Made by a program: the position numbers and the translations under genes. A DNA stretch of 64,000 nt from the NCBI RefSeq assembly GCF_014652515.1, contig NZ_BMYY01000001.1:242822-306821 (forward strand), read 5' to 3'. This DNA comes from Bacterioplanes sanyensis. Its GTDB lineage: Bacteria > Pseudomonadota > Gammaproteobacteria > Pseudomonadales > Oceanobacteraceae. Position 1 is the first letter of the stretch. Each line of letters opens with the position of its first letter. This document shows, piece by piece, positions 54,163 through 63,718 of the stretch. The notes beneath the pieces were generated by a model, which did not search any database, was not told where the DNA came from, and saw nothing but the letters and a program-made list of their open reading frames with translations.

Positions 54163-54334
54163 CCCTGTCCGGTTACCTGAGAGTTTAGCAATGACCACTC
54201 AGACATTGCTTGCCCCGTCGGTGGGTTGCTGTTGCAACCGCTCTCCAGTTGGCGTTTTAGATGCCGCAGTCCGGGTGCCTGAGCGTTTATGGGAGTTTGC
54301 GCCTTCGGCGAGGCCTAAGCCTTCTCTCCTGCGG
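54163..54334 (-). promoter_or_regulatory. Tandem glycine riboswitch upstream of the TRIC gene
   Basis: Read on the minus strand there are two glycine aptamers. Aptamer I (54334-54264) starts CCGCAG and ends CTGCGG, a 6-bp P1 stem, and contains GGAGAG, CGCCGAAGGCGCAAAC and CTCAGGCACCCGGAC. Aptamer II (about 54248-54163) contains GGAGAG, CACCGACGGGGCAAGC and CTCTCAGGTAACCGGACAGG. The linker is 17 nt (54263-54247). These are the conserved gcvT-motif elements. The region between the second aptamer and the TRIC start holds the ribosome site in a short stem, suggesting control of translation; on or off cannot be told from sequence. Confidence 0.93.
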
Positions 54335-54341
54335 GGCGAGC

Positions 54342-54370
54342 ATAGTAATAATTCGCAGAGTAAATGGCAA
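54342..54370 (-). promoter_or_regulatory. Promoter of the glycine riboswitch-TRIC transcript
   Basis: On the minus strand TTGCCA (54370-54365) and TACTAT (54347-54342) are exactly 17 bases apart. Transcription would start about 54335, one base before the P1 stem of aptamer I, which fits the riboswitch boundary. Confidence 0.75.
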
Positions 54371-54448
54371 ATGACGCCAGTATGGAGGGCGTGTCATTTT
54401 TTCCAGCGGTGAAACGCCGTAGAATCGCGCTTTTTAAGGACAGTGCCC

Positions 54449-55303
54449 ATGTATTGTAGATTTCTAACCACCATGGCTTTGATCGCGGCTTGGCTGCCCG
54501 CTATGGCGTGGGCGGATTGGTCCAAGGTAGAGCAAGTTACGCGAGGCATCGAGCGTGATCTAGAAGCCAGAGTTGGCGTTGCGTTGCTAGCACCCAATGG
54601 CGATTTGGCCTGGTCGTATCAGGGCGAGCAACGTTTTGCGCTGACCAGCACTTTTAAAAGCCTTCTTTGTGCGCAGCTGTTGGCCTCTCCAAATATGAAT
54701 AAGCAAGAAGTGACGGTTAAGCAGACGGATATCGTCAGCTACGCGCCCGTTATGAAAGAGCGTGTAGGTGCTACCATGGCGTTGCCTGAGCTGTGTGCCA
54801 TCACCTTGGCGACCAGCGATAACAGCGCCGCCAATTTAGTGCTAGATGCCTTAGGTGGTCCGCCCGCGCTCACCGAGTTCTTGCGCCAGCAAGGCGATGA
54901 CATCACCCGCTTGGACCGGCGAGAAACACAGTTAAATAGCGCCATTCCTGGTGATGAGCGCGATACCACCACGCCCATCGCAATCAGCAAAACCCTGCAT
55001 CGCTTACTCGTCGCTGAGGGCTTGCCTAAAGCAGCGCAGCAGCAATTGCGCTCGTGGATGCAAAACAATCAGGTGGCCGATGGTTTATTGCGCAAGGTGT
55101 TGCCCAAAGGTTGGCAAATAGCCGATCGCAGTGGTGCTGGCGGTCATGGTGCGCGTGCAATAACGGCGCTGGTGTGGCCGCCGGGAGTTGAGCAGCCTTG
55201 GGTGATAGCGATTTATATGGCTGAAACCGAGGCCAGCTTTGACGATAGAAATGCCGCCATAGCCAGCATAGGGCAGCAACTATTTAATCAGCTGCTGAGA
55301 TGA
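54449..55303 (+). CDS. Class A beta-lactamase, CARB/PSE-like (RSG type)
   Basis: A 284-residue periplasmic serine beta-lactamase with a signal peptide ending near residue 22. All class A motifs are present: S67-T-F-K70, S123-D-N125, E159-x3-N163 of the omega loop, and in place of KTG the variant R227-S-G229 (ADRSGAGGHGARAI), the mark of carbenicillin-hydrolysing CARB/PSE enzymes. Cys74 and Cys116 match the usual disulfide pair. It should hydrolyse penicillins; the actual spectrum cannot be read from sequence. ATG 54449 is chosen with AAGGA 8 bases upstream. TAGAAT at 54420-54425 is a possible -10. Neighbours are housekeeping genes, with no mobile element, so it looks like a resident chromosomal gene. 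Confidence 0.93.
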   Translation: MYCRFLTTMALIAAWLPAMAWADWSKVEQVTRGIERDLEARVGVALLAPNGDLAWSYQGEQRFALTSTFKSLLCAQLLASPNMNKQEVTVKQTDIVSYAPVMKERVGATMALPELCAITLATSDNSAANLVLDALGGPPALTEFLRQQGDDITRLDRRETQLNSAIPGDERDTTTPIAISKTLHRLLVAEGLPKAAQQQLRSWMQNNQVADGLLRKVLPKGWQIADRSGAGGHGARAITALVWPPGVEQPWVIAIYMAETEASFDDRNAAIASIGQQLFNQLLR

Positions 55304-55304
55304 T

Positions 55305-55337
55305 AAAAAACAGCCGGCAGAGCCGGCTGTTTTTTTT
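55305..55337. terminator. Bidirectional Rho-independent terminator between bla and gcvP
   Basis: AAAAAACAGCCGGC at 55305-55318 pairs with GCCGGCTGTTTTTT at 55322-55335 around a 3-base loop; eight T follow on the plus strand and a matching run on the minus strand. A 14-bp palindrome, GAGGATTAATCCTC (55338-55351), directly adjoins it over the gcvP stop codon. Confidence 0.95.
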
Positions 55338-55342
55338 GAGGA

Positions 55343-58237
55343 TTAATCCTCGTAGTTTTCGATGGCTGGGCAAGAGCAAATCAAGTTGCGATCGCCATAG
55401 ACATCGTCAATGCGGCCGACACTGGGCCAGAACTTGTGCGCCCCTAGGTTGCGGCTGGGGTAGGCGGCAAGTTCACGGCTGTATTTATGCGGCCAATTGC
55501 CGGCAATGGCTTCGGCAGTATGCGGTGCGTGCTTCAGTGGGTTGTCTTCACTGTCCAACTCACCACTGGCGACGGCGTCGATTTCACCCTTGATGGCGAT
55601 CATAGCATCGGCAAAGCGATCAATTTCCGCCATGCTCTCCGATTCCGTTGGCTCGATCATAAAGGTGCCCGCCACAGGGAACGACATGGTCGGTGCATGA
55701 AAACCGTAATCCATTAAGCGCTTGGCAATATCTACTTCGGTAATGCCGGTTTCGGCTTTAATGGGGCGTAAGTCGACGATGCACTCGTGCGCCACACGAC
55801 CATTATCACCACTGTACAAAATCGGGTAATGGGCGCTTAAACGCTTGGCCAAATAGTTGGCTTTTAACAGGGCATTTTGGGTTGCTTTACGCAGGCCATT
55901 GCCGCCCATCAAGGTAATGTACATCCAGCTAATGGGTAAAATACTGGATGAACCAAACGGCGCTGAGGATACCGGCCCATTGCCCGTTGCGGCGTTTTCG
56001 ATCGGGCGCTGTAAATGGTTCGCCACAAACGGCGCTAAATGATCGGCCACACCAATCGGACCCATGCCAGGGCCGCCACCGCCGTGGGGAATAGCAAAGG
56101 TCTTGTGCAGGTTCATATGGGTAACATCGGCACCAATATGACCTGGAGACGTGAGGCCCACTTGGGCATTCAAGTTAGCACCGTCCATATATACTTGGCC
56201 GCCGTGCTGGTGAATCAGGTCGCAAATTTCTTTAACGCCTTTTTCATACACCCCGTGAGTAGAGGGGTAAGTCAGCATCAAGCAAGACAGTTGCTCGCTT
56301 AACTCTTCGGCTTTGGCTTTTAAATCAGCAAAATCAACGTTGCCATGCTCGTCACATTCCGTGACCACCACGCGCATGGAAGCCATTTGCGCCGAGGCCG
56401 GGTTGGTGCCGTGAGCCGAGCGTGGAATCAAGCACACATTGCGATGACCTTCACCGCGGCTTTCGTGGTATTTTTTAATCGCCAGCAGGCCGGCGTATTC
56501 ACCTTGCGCGCCAGAGTTAGGTTGCATGCAAATGGTGTTAAAACCGGTAATGGTTTTTAAATAATCGTCCAGCTCGGCGATCATTTTTTCATAGCCGACG
56601 GTTTGCTCACGCGGGGCAAAAGGATGGATGTTGGCAAACTCAGGCCAGGTCACCGGAATCATTTCCGTGGTAGCATTGAGTTTCATGGTGCACGAACCCA
56701 GGGTGATCATGCTGTGGTTCATGGCTAGGTCTTTCGCTTCCAAACGCTTCATATAGCGCAGCATTTCATGCTCGGTGTGGTAGCGATTAAAAGTCGGATG
56801 CTCTAGGAACGGTGTGTCGCGTTGCACGGCTGCTGGAATAGTATTGGCAGTTTGCACTTCGCCATCCAATGCGTACACATCCAAGCCATGGCCTTCGCCC
56901 AGCATGACATCAAACAACTGCTGTACATCGCTAGCCGTGACTTTTTCATGCAAGCTCACACCCAGGGTGTCGCCTTGGTCAATGCGCAAGTTAATGCCGG
57001 CTTGTTGGGCGCGTGCCAGCACCGCGTCTTTATCTTTAATCTGCAGGGTAAGGGTGTCGAACCAATGCTGATTAACAATAGTCAGGCCTTTGCTAGTTAA
57101 GCCTTTGGCAAGAATATCGGTTAGGCGATGAATGCGTTGGGCAATGGTTTTAAGGCCATGCGGGCCGTGGTAGACGGCATAAAACGACGACAAATTCGCC
57201 AGCAATACTTGGGCGGTACAAATGTTGGAATTCGCCTTTTCGCGGCGAATGTGTTGCTCGCGGGTTTGCAATGCCATGCGCAGCGCAGGTTGGCCGTTGG
57301 CATCGACGGAAACCCCGATAATCCGGCCCGGAATTGAGCGTTTAAAGGCATCACGAGTGGCAAAGAAGGCCGCGTGTGGGCCACCAAAGCCCATCGGCAC
57401 ACCAAAGTGCTGAGCGTTGCCCAGTACAATATCAGCGCCCATTTCACCCGGTGCTTTGAGCATGACCAGTGCCATTAAATCCGTGGCAACAGCAGCCAAG
57501 GCATTATTGGCATGCAGCTTGGCAATCACGTCGGTGAAATCCTGCACATCGCCATCTTTACCCGGGTATTGGAATAAGGCGCCAAAAACGTCATGGTCGC
57601 CTGCTTGCTCGGCGGGGCCGACCATTAACTCCCAGCCAAAGGCATCGGCGCGGGTGCGAACCACGTCGATGGTTTGTGGCAGACAGTTTTCATCAATATA
57701 AAAGATGTTGGACTTATTTTTCTTAACCGAGCGCTTGGCCATTGCCATGGCTTCCGCGGCGGCAGTGCCTTCGTCTAGCAAAGAGGCGTTGGCCAACTCC
57801 ATGCCGGTAAAGTCGATCACCATTTGCTGGAAATTCAGCAAAGCTTCTAAGCGACCTTGGGCAATTTCTGGCTGATAGGGCGTGTAGGCGGTGTACCACC
57901 CCGGGTTTTCCAGTACGTTGCGCAAAATCACCGGTGGAATAATGGTGTCGTGATAGCCTTGGCCAATGTAGCTTTTAAACACCTGGTTTTGCTCGGCTAG
58001 GCTGCGCAAATAGGCCAAGGCTTCGGCTTCATTGCGGCTGTCAGCAATATTTAGAAATGGCTCACGCAAAATATCATGCGGCACAATTTCTGCCGTCAGG
58101 CTGTCGAGGGACTCAGCGTCAATCGCCTTCAGCATGGCATTTTCTTCGCGTGCATCAGGGCCGGCGCCATTGCTGCCGATGTGACGGCCAACAAAACTGT
58201 CGTGCTGTTCCAGTTGTTTTAAAGACAATGTGGTCAT
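55343..58237 (-). CDS. gcvP: Glycine dehydrogenase (decarboxylating), P protein GcvP
   Basis: A 964-residue PLP enzyme of the glycine cleavage system. It decarboxylates glycine and passes the aminomethyl group to the lipoyl arm of GcvH. It is the single-chain form: an inactive N-terminal half (FVGRHIG opening) and a catalytic C-terminal half with the PLP lysine in [33 protein letters not shown] and [11 protein letters not shown] are also diagnostic. It is the last gene of gcvT-gcvH-gcvP, 62 bases after gcvH. Confidence 0.98.
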   Translation of the reverse strand: MTTLSLKQLEQHDSFVGRHIGSNGAGPDAREENAMLKAIDAESLDSLTAEIVPHDILREPFLNIADSRNEAEALAYLRSLAEQNQVFKSYIGQGYHDTIIPPVILRNVLENPGWYTAYTPYQPEIAQGRLEALLNFQQMVIDFTGMELANASLLDEGTAAAEAMAMAKRSVKKNKSNIFYIDENCLPQTIDVVRTRADAFGWELMVGPAEQAGDHDVFGALFQYPGKDGDVQDFTDVIAKLHANNALAAVATDLMALVMLKAPGEMGADIVLGNAQHFGVPMGFGGPHAAFFATRDAFKRSIPGRIIGVSVDANGQPALRMALQTREQHIRREKANSNICTAQVLLANLSSFYAVYHGPHGLKTIAQRIHRLTDILAKGLTSKGLTIVNQHWFDTLTLQIKDKDAVLARAQQAGINLRIDQGDTLGVSLHEKVTASDVQQLFDVMLGEGHGLDVYALDGEVQTANTIPAAVQRDTPFLEHPTFNRYHTEHEMLRYMKRLEAKDLAMNHSMITLGSCTMKLNATTEMIPVTWPEFANIHPFAPREQTVGYEKMIAELDDYLKTITGFNTICMQPNSGAQGEYAGLLAIKKYHESRGEGHRNVCLIPRSAHGTNPASAQMASMRVVVTECDEHGNVDFADLKAKAEELSEQLSCLMLTYPSTHGVYEKGVKEICDLIHQHGGQVYMDGANLNAQVGLTSPGHIGADVTHMNLHKTFAIPHGGGGPGMGPIGVADHLAPFVANHLQRPIENAATGNGPVSSAPFGSSSILPISWMYITLMGGNGLRKATQNALLKANYLAKRLSAHYPILYSGDNGRVAHECIVDLRPIKAETGITEVDIAKRLMDYGFHAPTMSFPVAGTFMIEPTESESMAEIDRFADAMIAIKGEIDAVASGELDSEDNPLKHAPHTAEAIAGNWPHKYSRELAAYPSRNLGAHKFWPSVGRIDDVYGDRNLICSCPAIENYED

Positions 58238-58299
58238 GGGCTTGCTCGTACTAAAAAAACGGGGAGAGAGCCGGGCAGGTTAGCCCGGCGGGTGGGCGA

Positions 58300-58683
58300 T
58301 TATTCGCACTCGGCGGCGTAGTCTTCAGCGCTCAGCAGCTCGTTCATGTCGTCTGCATTGGCCAGTTCCATGCGGAAGAACCAAGCTTCGCCGTAGGGGT
58401 CTTCATTGACTTTTTCTGGCGCATCCACCAGTGCTTCATTAATGGCGATGATTTTACCCGGCAGTGGGGCGTAAATATCAGAAGCTGCTTTAACCGATTC
58501 CACCACAGCGATGTCGTCGCCTTCGCCGACTTCGGTGTCCACTTCTGGCAGTTCAACAAAGACCACGTCACCCAGTTGCTGCTGCGCGTAATCGGTAATG
58601 CCAACGGTTACGCTGCCGTCGTCCTCTAAACGCAGCCACTCATGGGATTTTACGTATTTTAAGTCTTGTGGAATGTTGCTCAT
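58300..58683 (-). CDS. gcvH: Glycine cleavage system H protein GcvH
   Basis: A 127-residue lipoyl carrier that shuttles the aminomethyl group between GcvP, GcvT and the L protein. The lipoylated residue is Lys65 ([15 protein letters not shown]). [10 protein letters not shown] near the start and [13 protein letters not shown] near the end are family signatures. ATG 58683 has AGGAGA just upstream; a longer frame runs back into gcvT. Confidence 0.97.
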   Translation of the reverse strand: MSNIPQDLKYVKSHEWLRLEDDGSVTVGITDYAQQQLGDVVFVELPEVDTEVGEGDDIAVVESVKAASDIYAPLPGKIIAINEALVDAPEKVNEDPYGEAWFFRMELANADDMNELLSAEDYAAECE

Positions 58684-58780
58684 CGTATCTCTCCTGTTAG
58701 CTTGCGGCGCATTGCACTCTCGTCGTGGCCGCTCGTCATCGCCGCGGGTATCTTGGCGGCGGTGTTTTTGTATGGGTGAA

Positions 58781-59878
58781 TTATTCGCAGACGATTTTAC
58801 CGTTGCGGACAAAGGGCAGTTTTACTACTTTGGCGGCCACCAATTTACCACGCACTTCAACCTGACAGCTATCGCCGGTTGCACGTGGCACGCGCGCCAT
58901 GGCGATGGATTTTTGCATGGTCGGAGAAAAGGTGCCGGAGGTGATTTCGCCATCGCCAACGCCCTCGACCACCACTTTTTGATGGGCGCGCATAATGCCG
59001 CGGCCTTCTAAAATCAGGCCCACCAGTTTGGGGCTGTCGCCGGCTTCTTTTTCGCGAGACAGTGGGGCACGACCGTTAAATTCACGCTCGGCTGGCTCCC
59101 AGGCAATGGTCCAACCCATGCCGGCTTGCAGCGGGCTGACGCTGTCATCCATATCGTTGCCGTATAAGTTCATGCCGGCTTCCAAGCGCAAGGTATCGCG
59201 TGCGCCCAGGCCCGCAGGCTGCACTTGGTTGGCTAATAATGCTTGCCAGAAATCGGCGACTTGCTGCTCAGGAATCATGATTTCCAAGCCGTCTTCGCCG
59301 GTGTAGCCGGTGCGGGCAATAAACCAGCCATCGCAGGGCAGGCCCTGGAAAACGTTTAGGTTTTGCACCAACTCGGCCATGTGAGTACGACCCGTGGTGT
59401 TAAAAATATGGGCGACGGTGGCGATGGCGCTTGGCCCTTGTACCGCCAACATGGCCAGCTCTGGGCGCTCTGTTAGGGTGACGTCAAAGCCTTCGCGTTG
59501 CTGCTCCATCCACGCCAAGTCTTTTTCTCGCGTGGCGCAGTTCACCACGGTGCGGTAGCCGTCTTCGGTTAGATATACGATTAAGTCGTCGATGACGCCG
59601 CCTTGCTCGTTCAGCATGCCGCTGTAGAGGGCTTTGCCTGGGGTTTTGAGTTTATCGACGTTATTGGCCAGCAAACGCTGCAAATAGGCTTTGGCGTCAC
59701 TGCCGGTGATGTCGACGATGGTCATGTGGGAGACGTCGAACACGCCGGCTTGCTCGCGTACGGCGTTGTGTTCCTGAATTTGCGAACCATAGTGAATGGG
59801 CATATCCCAGCCACCAAAATCCACCATTTTGCCACCCGCTTCGAGGTGCTGTTGGTACAGTGCGGTCTGTTTAGCCAT
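58781..59878 (-). CDS. gcvT: Aminomethyltransferase GcvT
   Basis: A 365-residue tetrahydrofolate enzyme that releases ammonia from the aminomethyl-lipoyl group and forms methylene-THF. Seen: [49 protein letters not shown] and [18 protein letters not shown] 59878 has AAGG about 9 bases upstream and the normal N-terminus; the frame runs 22 codons further. It is the first gcv gene. No glycine riboswitch lies in the short gap before it, unlike at the TRIC gene. Confidence 0.97.
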   Translation of the reverse strand: MAKQTALYQQHLEAGGKMVDFGGWDMPIHYGSQIQEHNAVREQAGVFDVSHMTIVDITGSDAKAYLQRLLANNVDKLKTPGKALYSGMLNEQGGVIDDLIVYLTEDGYRTVVNCATREKDLAWMEQQREGFDVTLTERPELAMLAVQGPSAIATVAHIFNTTGRTHMAELVQNLNVFQGLPCDGWFIARTGYTGEDGLEIMIPEQQVADFWQALLANQVQPAGLGARDTLRLEAGMNLYGNDMDDSVSPLQAGMGWTIAWEPAEREFNGRAPLSREKEAGDSPKLVGLILEGRGIMRAHQKVVVEGVGDGEITSGTFSPTMQKSIAMARVPRATGDSCQVEVRGKLVAAKVVKLPFVRNGKIVCE

Positions 59879-60002
59879 AGTGCGCTGCCTTACTGCCATG
59901 TCATAAAAGGGCGGCAGTATAGCGTGTTGCTGCGCGGCGAACACCCCTGGGATGAGCCAATCCCGAACGGTAGTACCACTTTGGTCTTAGGTAATTTTTG
60001 CC

Positions 60003-60638
60003 TTATTGGTCAGTATTTTTCATCAGATCTGGCGGCTGACGACAAATGGCGCGGGTTGCCAGGTCGATCATATTGTTGATCAGCTGGTCATTGCTGAGTG
60101 TGAGGCACTGGCGTTGGTAGAAACCATCAATGGCCAATGAGGCGAAACCGTGAATGGTCGACCAGCAGGTGTTGGCCATTAATTGCGCATCTAACGCGAG
60201 TAACGAGCCGTCTTGAATGCCTTGCTCAACCAAGTCGAGCAAAACAGCAAAGGAATCCATGCCCGCCGCCATTAACTCTGGGTAGTCTTGCCGGTGTTCA
60301 ATGCTCTGGCCGAAGGTCAGTTTATAGCGCTCCGGGTTGGCAATGGCGAAATGTAAATACGCCAAGCCGCAGAGACGGATGTTTTCGGGTGTTGAGGCAT
60401 CTGCTTGCAGCGCTGCCTGGCAGTGCTGAGCCAGCTCATTAAAGGTTTGAATGGCAATTTCGACCAGTAACCGATTCTTATCAGCAAAGTGGCGATAGGG
60501 CGCGGTTTGAGACACACCGACCTCGCGAGCAATAGCACGTAAGCTGAGCTGCTCAATGCCGCGTTGGCGAATCAATAACAGTGCCGCGTCCAGCAGAGCT
60601 TGGCGTAAATTACCGTGATGATAGGAGGCAGAGTTCAT
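60003..60638 (-). CDS. TetR-family regulator (WHG-domain type)
   Basis: A 211-residue TetR protein. The helix-turn-helix is at about 8-52 (YHHGNLRQALLDAALLLIRQ, VGVSQTAPYRHFADKNRLL) and the ligand domain carries the WHG-type element STIHGFASLAIDGFY. The opening SYHHGNLR is common in this subgroup. A 35-base palindrome overlies its ribosome site, so it almost certainly represses itself. It lies between the gcv operon and a peptide ABC transporter operon on the same strand; its other targets are unknown. Confidence 0.9.
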   Translation of the reverse strand: MNSASYHHGNLRQALLDAALLLIRQRGIEQLSLRAIAREVGVSQTAPYRHFADKNRLLVEIAIQTFNELAQHCQAALQADASTPENIRLCGLAYLHFAIANPERYKLTFGQSIEHRQDYPELMAAGMDSFAVLLDLVEQGIQDGSLLALDAQLMANTCWSTIHGFASLAIDGFYQRQCLTLSNDQLINNMIDLATRAICRQPPDLMKNTDQ

Positions 60639-60644
60639 GCGGGA

Positions 60645-60679
60645 CCTTGGGTCAAATGATCAAATCATTCAACCCAAGG
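60645..60679. promoter_or_regulatory. Palindromic operator upstream of the TetR gene
   Basis: CCTTGGGTCAAATGAT (60645-60660) and ATCATTCAACCCAAGG (60664-60679) are inverted repeats matching at 14 of 16 positions across 3 bases. The left end contains the AAGG ribosome site of the TetR gene. Both size and position fit a TetR operator. Confidence 0.85.
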
Positions 60680-60728
60680 ATGTGTGCGCTGTCAACTTAA
60701 GGCCGGGCAGTGCCGGCCATCAGGGCCG

Positions 60729-62342
60729 TTAACTCGCGTGCTCTAGAGGCGAGCGCGGTGCGGCAGCCAACAGTTGTTGCGTGTACGGATGCTGGGGTGA
60801 GCGCATGATTTGCTCAGTGGCACCCTGTTCGACGATTTGGCCGTTTTTCATTACCGCAACGCGGTGCGCTAGGTGTGGAATGATGGACAAATCATGGGTA
60901 ATAAACAGGTAAGAAACGCCCAGCTCATCCTGCAGCTCACGCAGCAAATCCAACACTTGGCCACGAATCGATACATCCAGTGCAGACGTTGGCTCGTCGC
61001 AGATGATCAGCTTAGGGTTCACCGCCAGGGCGCGGGCAATGGCGATGCGCTGACGCTGACCACCCGAGAACTCATGCGGATAGCGATTTAAATGCTCCGG
61101 CAGCATGCCAACCCGATCCAGTAAGCGCTGCATGGTCGCTTCGCGTTCCTGCTCATTTTGGCCGACCTCTAAGCTGAGCATGCCTTCTTCAATGATCTCG
61201 CGAATGCTCATGCGCGGGTTCATCGAAGAAAACGGGTCTTGGAAAATGATTTGAATATCGCGGCGCAGCGGCATAAAGGCTTTGCGATTCAGGTCTGTAA
61301 TTTCCTGGCCGTCAAAGCGAATAGAACCACCATAAATCTCGTTTAAGCGCAGGATGGCTTTACCTGTGGTGGTTTTACCCGAGCCAGATTCGCCTACCAG
61401 AGCCAAGGTTTCTTGCTTACCTACGCTAAAAGAAACGTCATCGACGGCCTTCGTGTGGCCCACCGTGCGCTGCAAAATCCCTTTCTTTTTCGGGAACCAG
61501 ATTTTCAAGCCATCAACACTCAACAGGTTGTCTTGGCTGTTGGCACTCAGGTAGTGATCCATGCCCGGTAGCGAGTTGATCAGCCGGCGGCTGTACTCAT
61601 GCTGCGGGTTTTTGAAGAAAGTATCGCGGTCGGCTTGCTCAAGAATTTCGCCGTATTGCATCACTGCCACACGGTCGGCCATTTCAGCCACCACGCCCAT
61701 ATCGTGGGTGATCAGCAATACGCTGAGATTGTGGCTTTTGCGCAATTTATCGAGCAGCTCTAGGATTTGACGCTGAATGGTCACATCCAATGCCGTGGTG
61801 GGTTCGTCGGCAATCAACAGCTCTGGCTCACACGCCAAAGCCATGGCAATCATAATGCGCTGCTTTTGACCGCCCGACAGCTGATGCGGATACCACTTCA
61901 GTCGCGCTGCAGGCTCAGGAATACCGACTTCTTCCAACAGAGAAATCATTTTCTGATTCATCTCGCTGGCGGCAATGTCCTGGTGCAACTGGATCACTTC
62001 TTTCAGCTGATCGCCAATGGTTTGCACTGGGTTAAGCGAGCTTTGCGGCTCTTGGAAAATCATGGCAATGCGCTTACCGCGCACGTCATTCATTTGTGCT
62101 TCCGTGAGGCGGAACAAATGCGTATCACGCAGCACAATACTGCCACCTGCTACCTGCAACGCATTGGGCAGTAAGCGCATGATAGACAGTGAAGTCAGCG
62201 ATTTACCGGAGCCCGACTCACCCACCAAGGCGAAAATTTCGCCTTGGTCAATATGAAAGCTGATGCCTTTGACCAGCTCGTGGCCACGTTGGCCAACGCG
62301 TACTTTGAGGTCATTAACCTGCAGTACTGTATTGTTAGTCAT
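60729..62342 (-). CDS. yejF: Peptide ABC transporter ATPase, fused double domain (YejF-like)
   Basis: A 537-residue protein with two complete ABC ATPase domains in one chain. Domain 1 (about 1-265): GESGSGKSLTSLSI, LSGGQKQRIMIAMAL, LLIADEPTTALD. Domain 2 (about 270-537): GESGSGKTTTGKAI, FSGGQRQRIAIARAL, LIICDEPTSALD. Each has the oligopeptide-family C-terminal extension (NPQHEYSRRLINSLPG, SPQHPYTQQLLAAAP). Fused DppD/DppF-type ATPases are typical of YejABEF, a peptide and microcin C importer. Its ATG overlaps the permease stop (TGATG). Confidence 0.88.
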   Translation of the reverse strand: MTNNTVLQVNDLKVRVGQRGHELVKGISFHIDQGEIFALVGESGSGKSLTSLSIMRLLPNALQVAGGSIVLRDTHLFRLTEAQMNDVRGKRIAMIFQEPQSSLNPVQTIGDQLKEVIQLHQDIAASEMNQKMISLLEEVGIPEPAARLKWYPHQLSGGQKQRIMIAMALACEPELLIADEPTTALDVTIQRQILELLDKLRKSHNLSVLLITHDMGVVAEMADRVAVMQYGEILEQADRDTFFKNPQHEYSRRLINSLPGMDHYLSANSQDNLLSVDGLKIWFPKKKGILQRTVGHTKAVDDVSFSVGKQETLALVGESGSGKTTTGKAILRLNEIYGGSIRFDGQEITDLNRKAFMPLRRDIQIIFQDPFSSMNPRMSIREIIEEGMLSLEVGQNEQEREATMQRLLDRVGMLPEHLNRYPHEFSGGQRQRIAIARALAVNPKLIICDEPTSALDVSIRGQVLDLLRELQDELGVSYLFITHDLSIIPHLAHRVAVMKNGQIVEQGATEQIMRSPQHPYTQQLLAAAPRSPLEHAS

Positions 62343-63718
62343 CAGTTACCCTCCTTTACAGTCCGCGGGTCAAAGGCGTTACGTACTTCGTCTGAGAACA
62401 GGTTGGCAGCCAATACCAAGGTGAACATCAACAAGAAAGCTGAAATCACTGGCCACCAAACAAATGGGTCGCGGGACAGTTCCGAGCGGGCGGCATTAAT
62501 CATGTTACCCCAGCTGTGCATGCTTGGATCGACACCGACACCAATGTAAGACAGCAGTGCTTCGGCCAGTACAAACATACTGAAATCCAGCACCAGGGCG
62601 ATCAGAATAATGTGGGTAATGTTGGGCAAAATATGACGGCTAATAATGTTGCCGTGGCTGACACCAAAGGCATGCGCCGCTTGCACGTATTCTAACTGGC
62701 TTACCTTAAGTGTTTCGGCACGCAACAGGCGGCACAGCGTGGTCCAGCTGGTTAAGCCTAAAATGGCGCACAAGGCTAAGAACTTAAAGTCTGAGCGCAA
62801 AATCGTCAGATTAAACTCTTCAGCATTGGTTTCGATGTAGACATCCACCAACAGCACCGAAGCGGCAATCAATAGAATGCTGGGGATCGAGCTTAAGGTG
62901 GTGTACAGATATTGCACAATATCATCGACCAAGCCTTTAAAGTAACCGGCACTGATGCCCAAAATAATGGCAAACGGCAGCGTTACCATGGTGGCCAGAG
63001 TACCAATCAATACACCCGTGCGAATGGCTTTAATACTGCTGTACATCACGTCGGCACCGACCTTGTTGGTACCCATGACGTGATAAAACTCACTCAACTG
63101 AATCACCCAGCAAGTGAACATGCTCAAAATAGCAATGGTGATGTAGGCGGCTTTCCAAGGGATGCCATTGTCTCCATCGCTACCGCGCAGTACGTATTTA
63201 TGCAGACCAATCAGCACTGCCGCAATCAATAGCCCAGTCATCAGCGCGACCAAGGTGCGCCACAAGATATCGCCCGTGCGCTCGGATGGGTCGTCTAGGT
63301 GTTTGCCTGCATGCTCAAGACGCGGGTAATCGCGGTAAATTGAGCCATCGTCAGCTTCTAGGTTTTCTTTAGCAAACGAATAAATGGCAAATGGCGCGGA
63401 GTAGGTCTTTTCATTGCTTTCATGCAGGTTATGCAGCACGACATCCAAGACCGACTTTACTTCGCTACTGTACGCCGTGGTTTGCTCGCCTTCGCCAGAC
63501 GGTGGCAATGCTTCGCGATAGTGCAGTGAGTCGAGCAGTGCCACCAGCACGTAAAAAGCAATGACCACAAAGCTGACCATGCCGACTTTACTGGTGAAAA
63601 CAGAACGCCAGCGCTCACGGGTTTGTGGGCGCTTACGGAGTTGAATTAAAAAGGCAACGACGCTGATCACCAGTAGGTAAATCAGGACGTCACTCCAAAG
63701 AATAACCGGCTTGATCAT
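62342..63718 (-). CDS. Peptide ABC transporter permease (DppC/YejE-like, extended)
   Basis: A 458-residue inner-membrane permease, longer than usual DppC proteins (about 300) because of an N-terminal part with two helices and a loop of about 90 residues (about 70-155) facing the periplasm. The C-terminal half has the transport core and the EAA-type motif near AAHAFGVSHGNIISRHILPN that docks the ATPase. YejE also has an extended N-terminus. It overlaps both neighbours (TGATG with yejF, ATGA with the next permease), so all are one operon. Confidence 0.88.
   Translation of the reverse strand: MIKPVILWSDVLIYLLVISVVAFLIQLRKRPQTRERWRSVFTSKVGMVSFVVIAFYVLVALLDSLHYREALPPSGEGEQTTAYSSEVKSVLDVVLHNLHESNEKTYSAPFAIYSFAKENLEADDGSIYRDYPRLEHAGKHLDDPSERTGDILWRTLVALMTGLLIAAVLIGLHKYVLRGSDGDNGIPWKAAYITIAILSMFTCWVIQLSEFYHVMGTNKVGADVMYSSIKAIRTGVLIGTLATMVTLPFAIILGISAGYFKGLVDDIVQYLYTTLSSIPSILLIAASVLLVDVYIETNAEEFNLTILRSDFKFLALCAILGLTSWTTLCRLLRAETLKVSQLEYVQAAHAFGVSHGNIISRHILPNITHIILIALVLDFSMFVLAEALLSYIGVGVDPSMHSWGNMINAARSELSRDPFVWWPVISAFLLMFTLVLAANLFSDEVRNAFDPRTVKEGN

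Noticed and set aside
54449-55303. The beta-lactamase gene as a recently acquired cassette
   Set aside because: No integrase, attC-like site, insertion sequence or flanking repeats; base composition looks like its neighbours and it shares terminators neatly with gcvP.
59879-60002. A glycine riboswitch upstream of gcvT
   Set aside because: I looked for GGAGAG and the CTCTCAGG/GGAC elements in this gap on the minus strand and found none.
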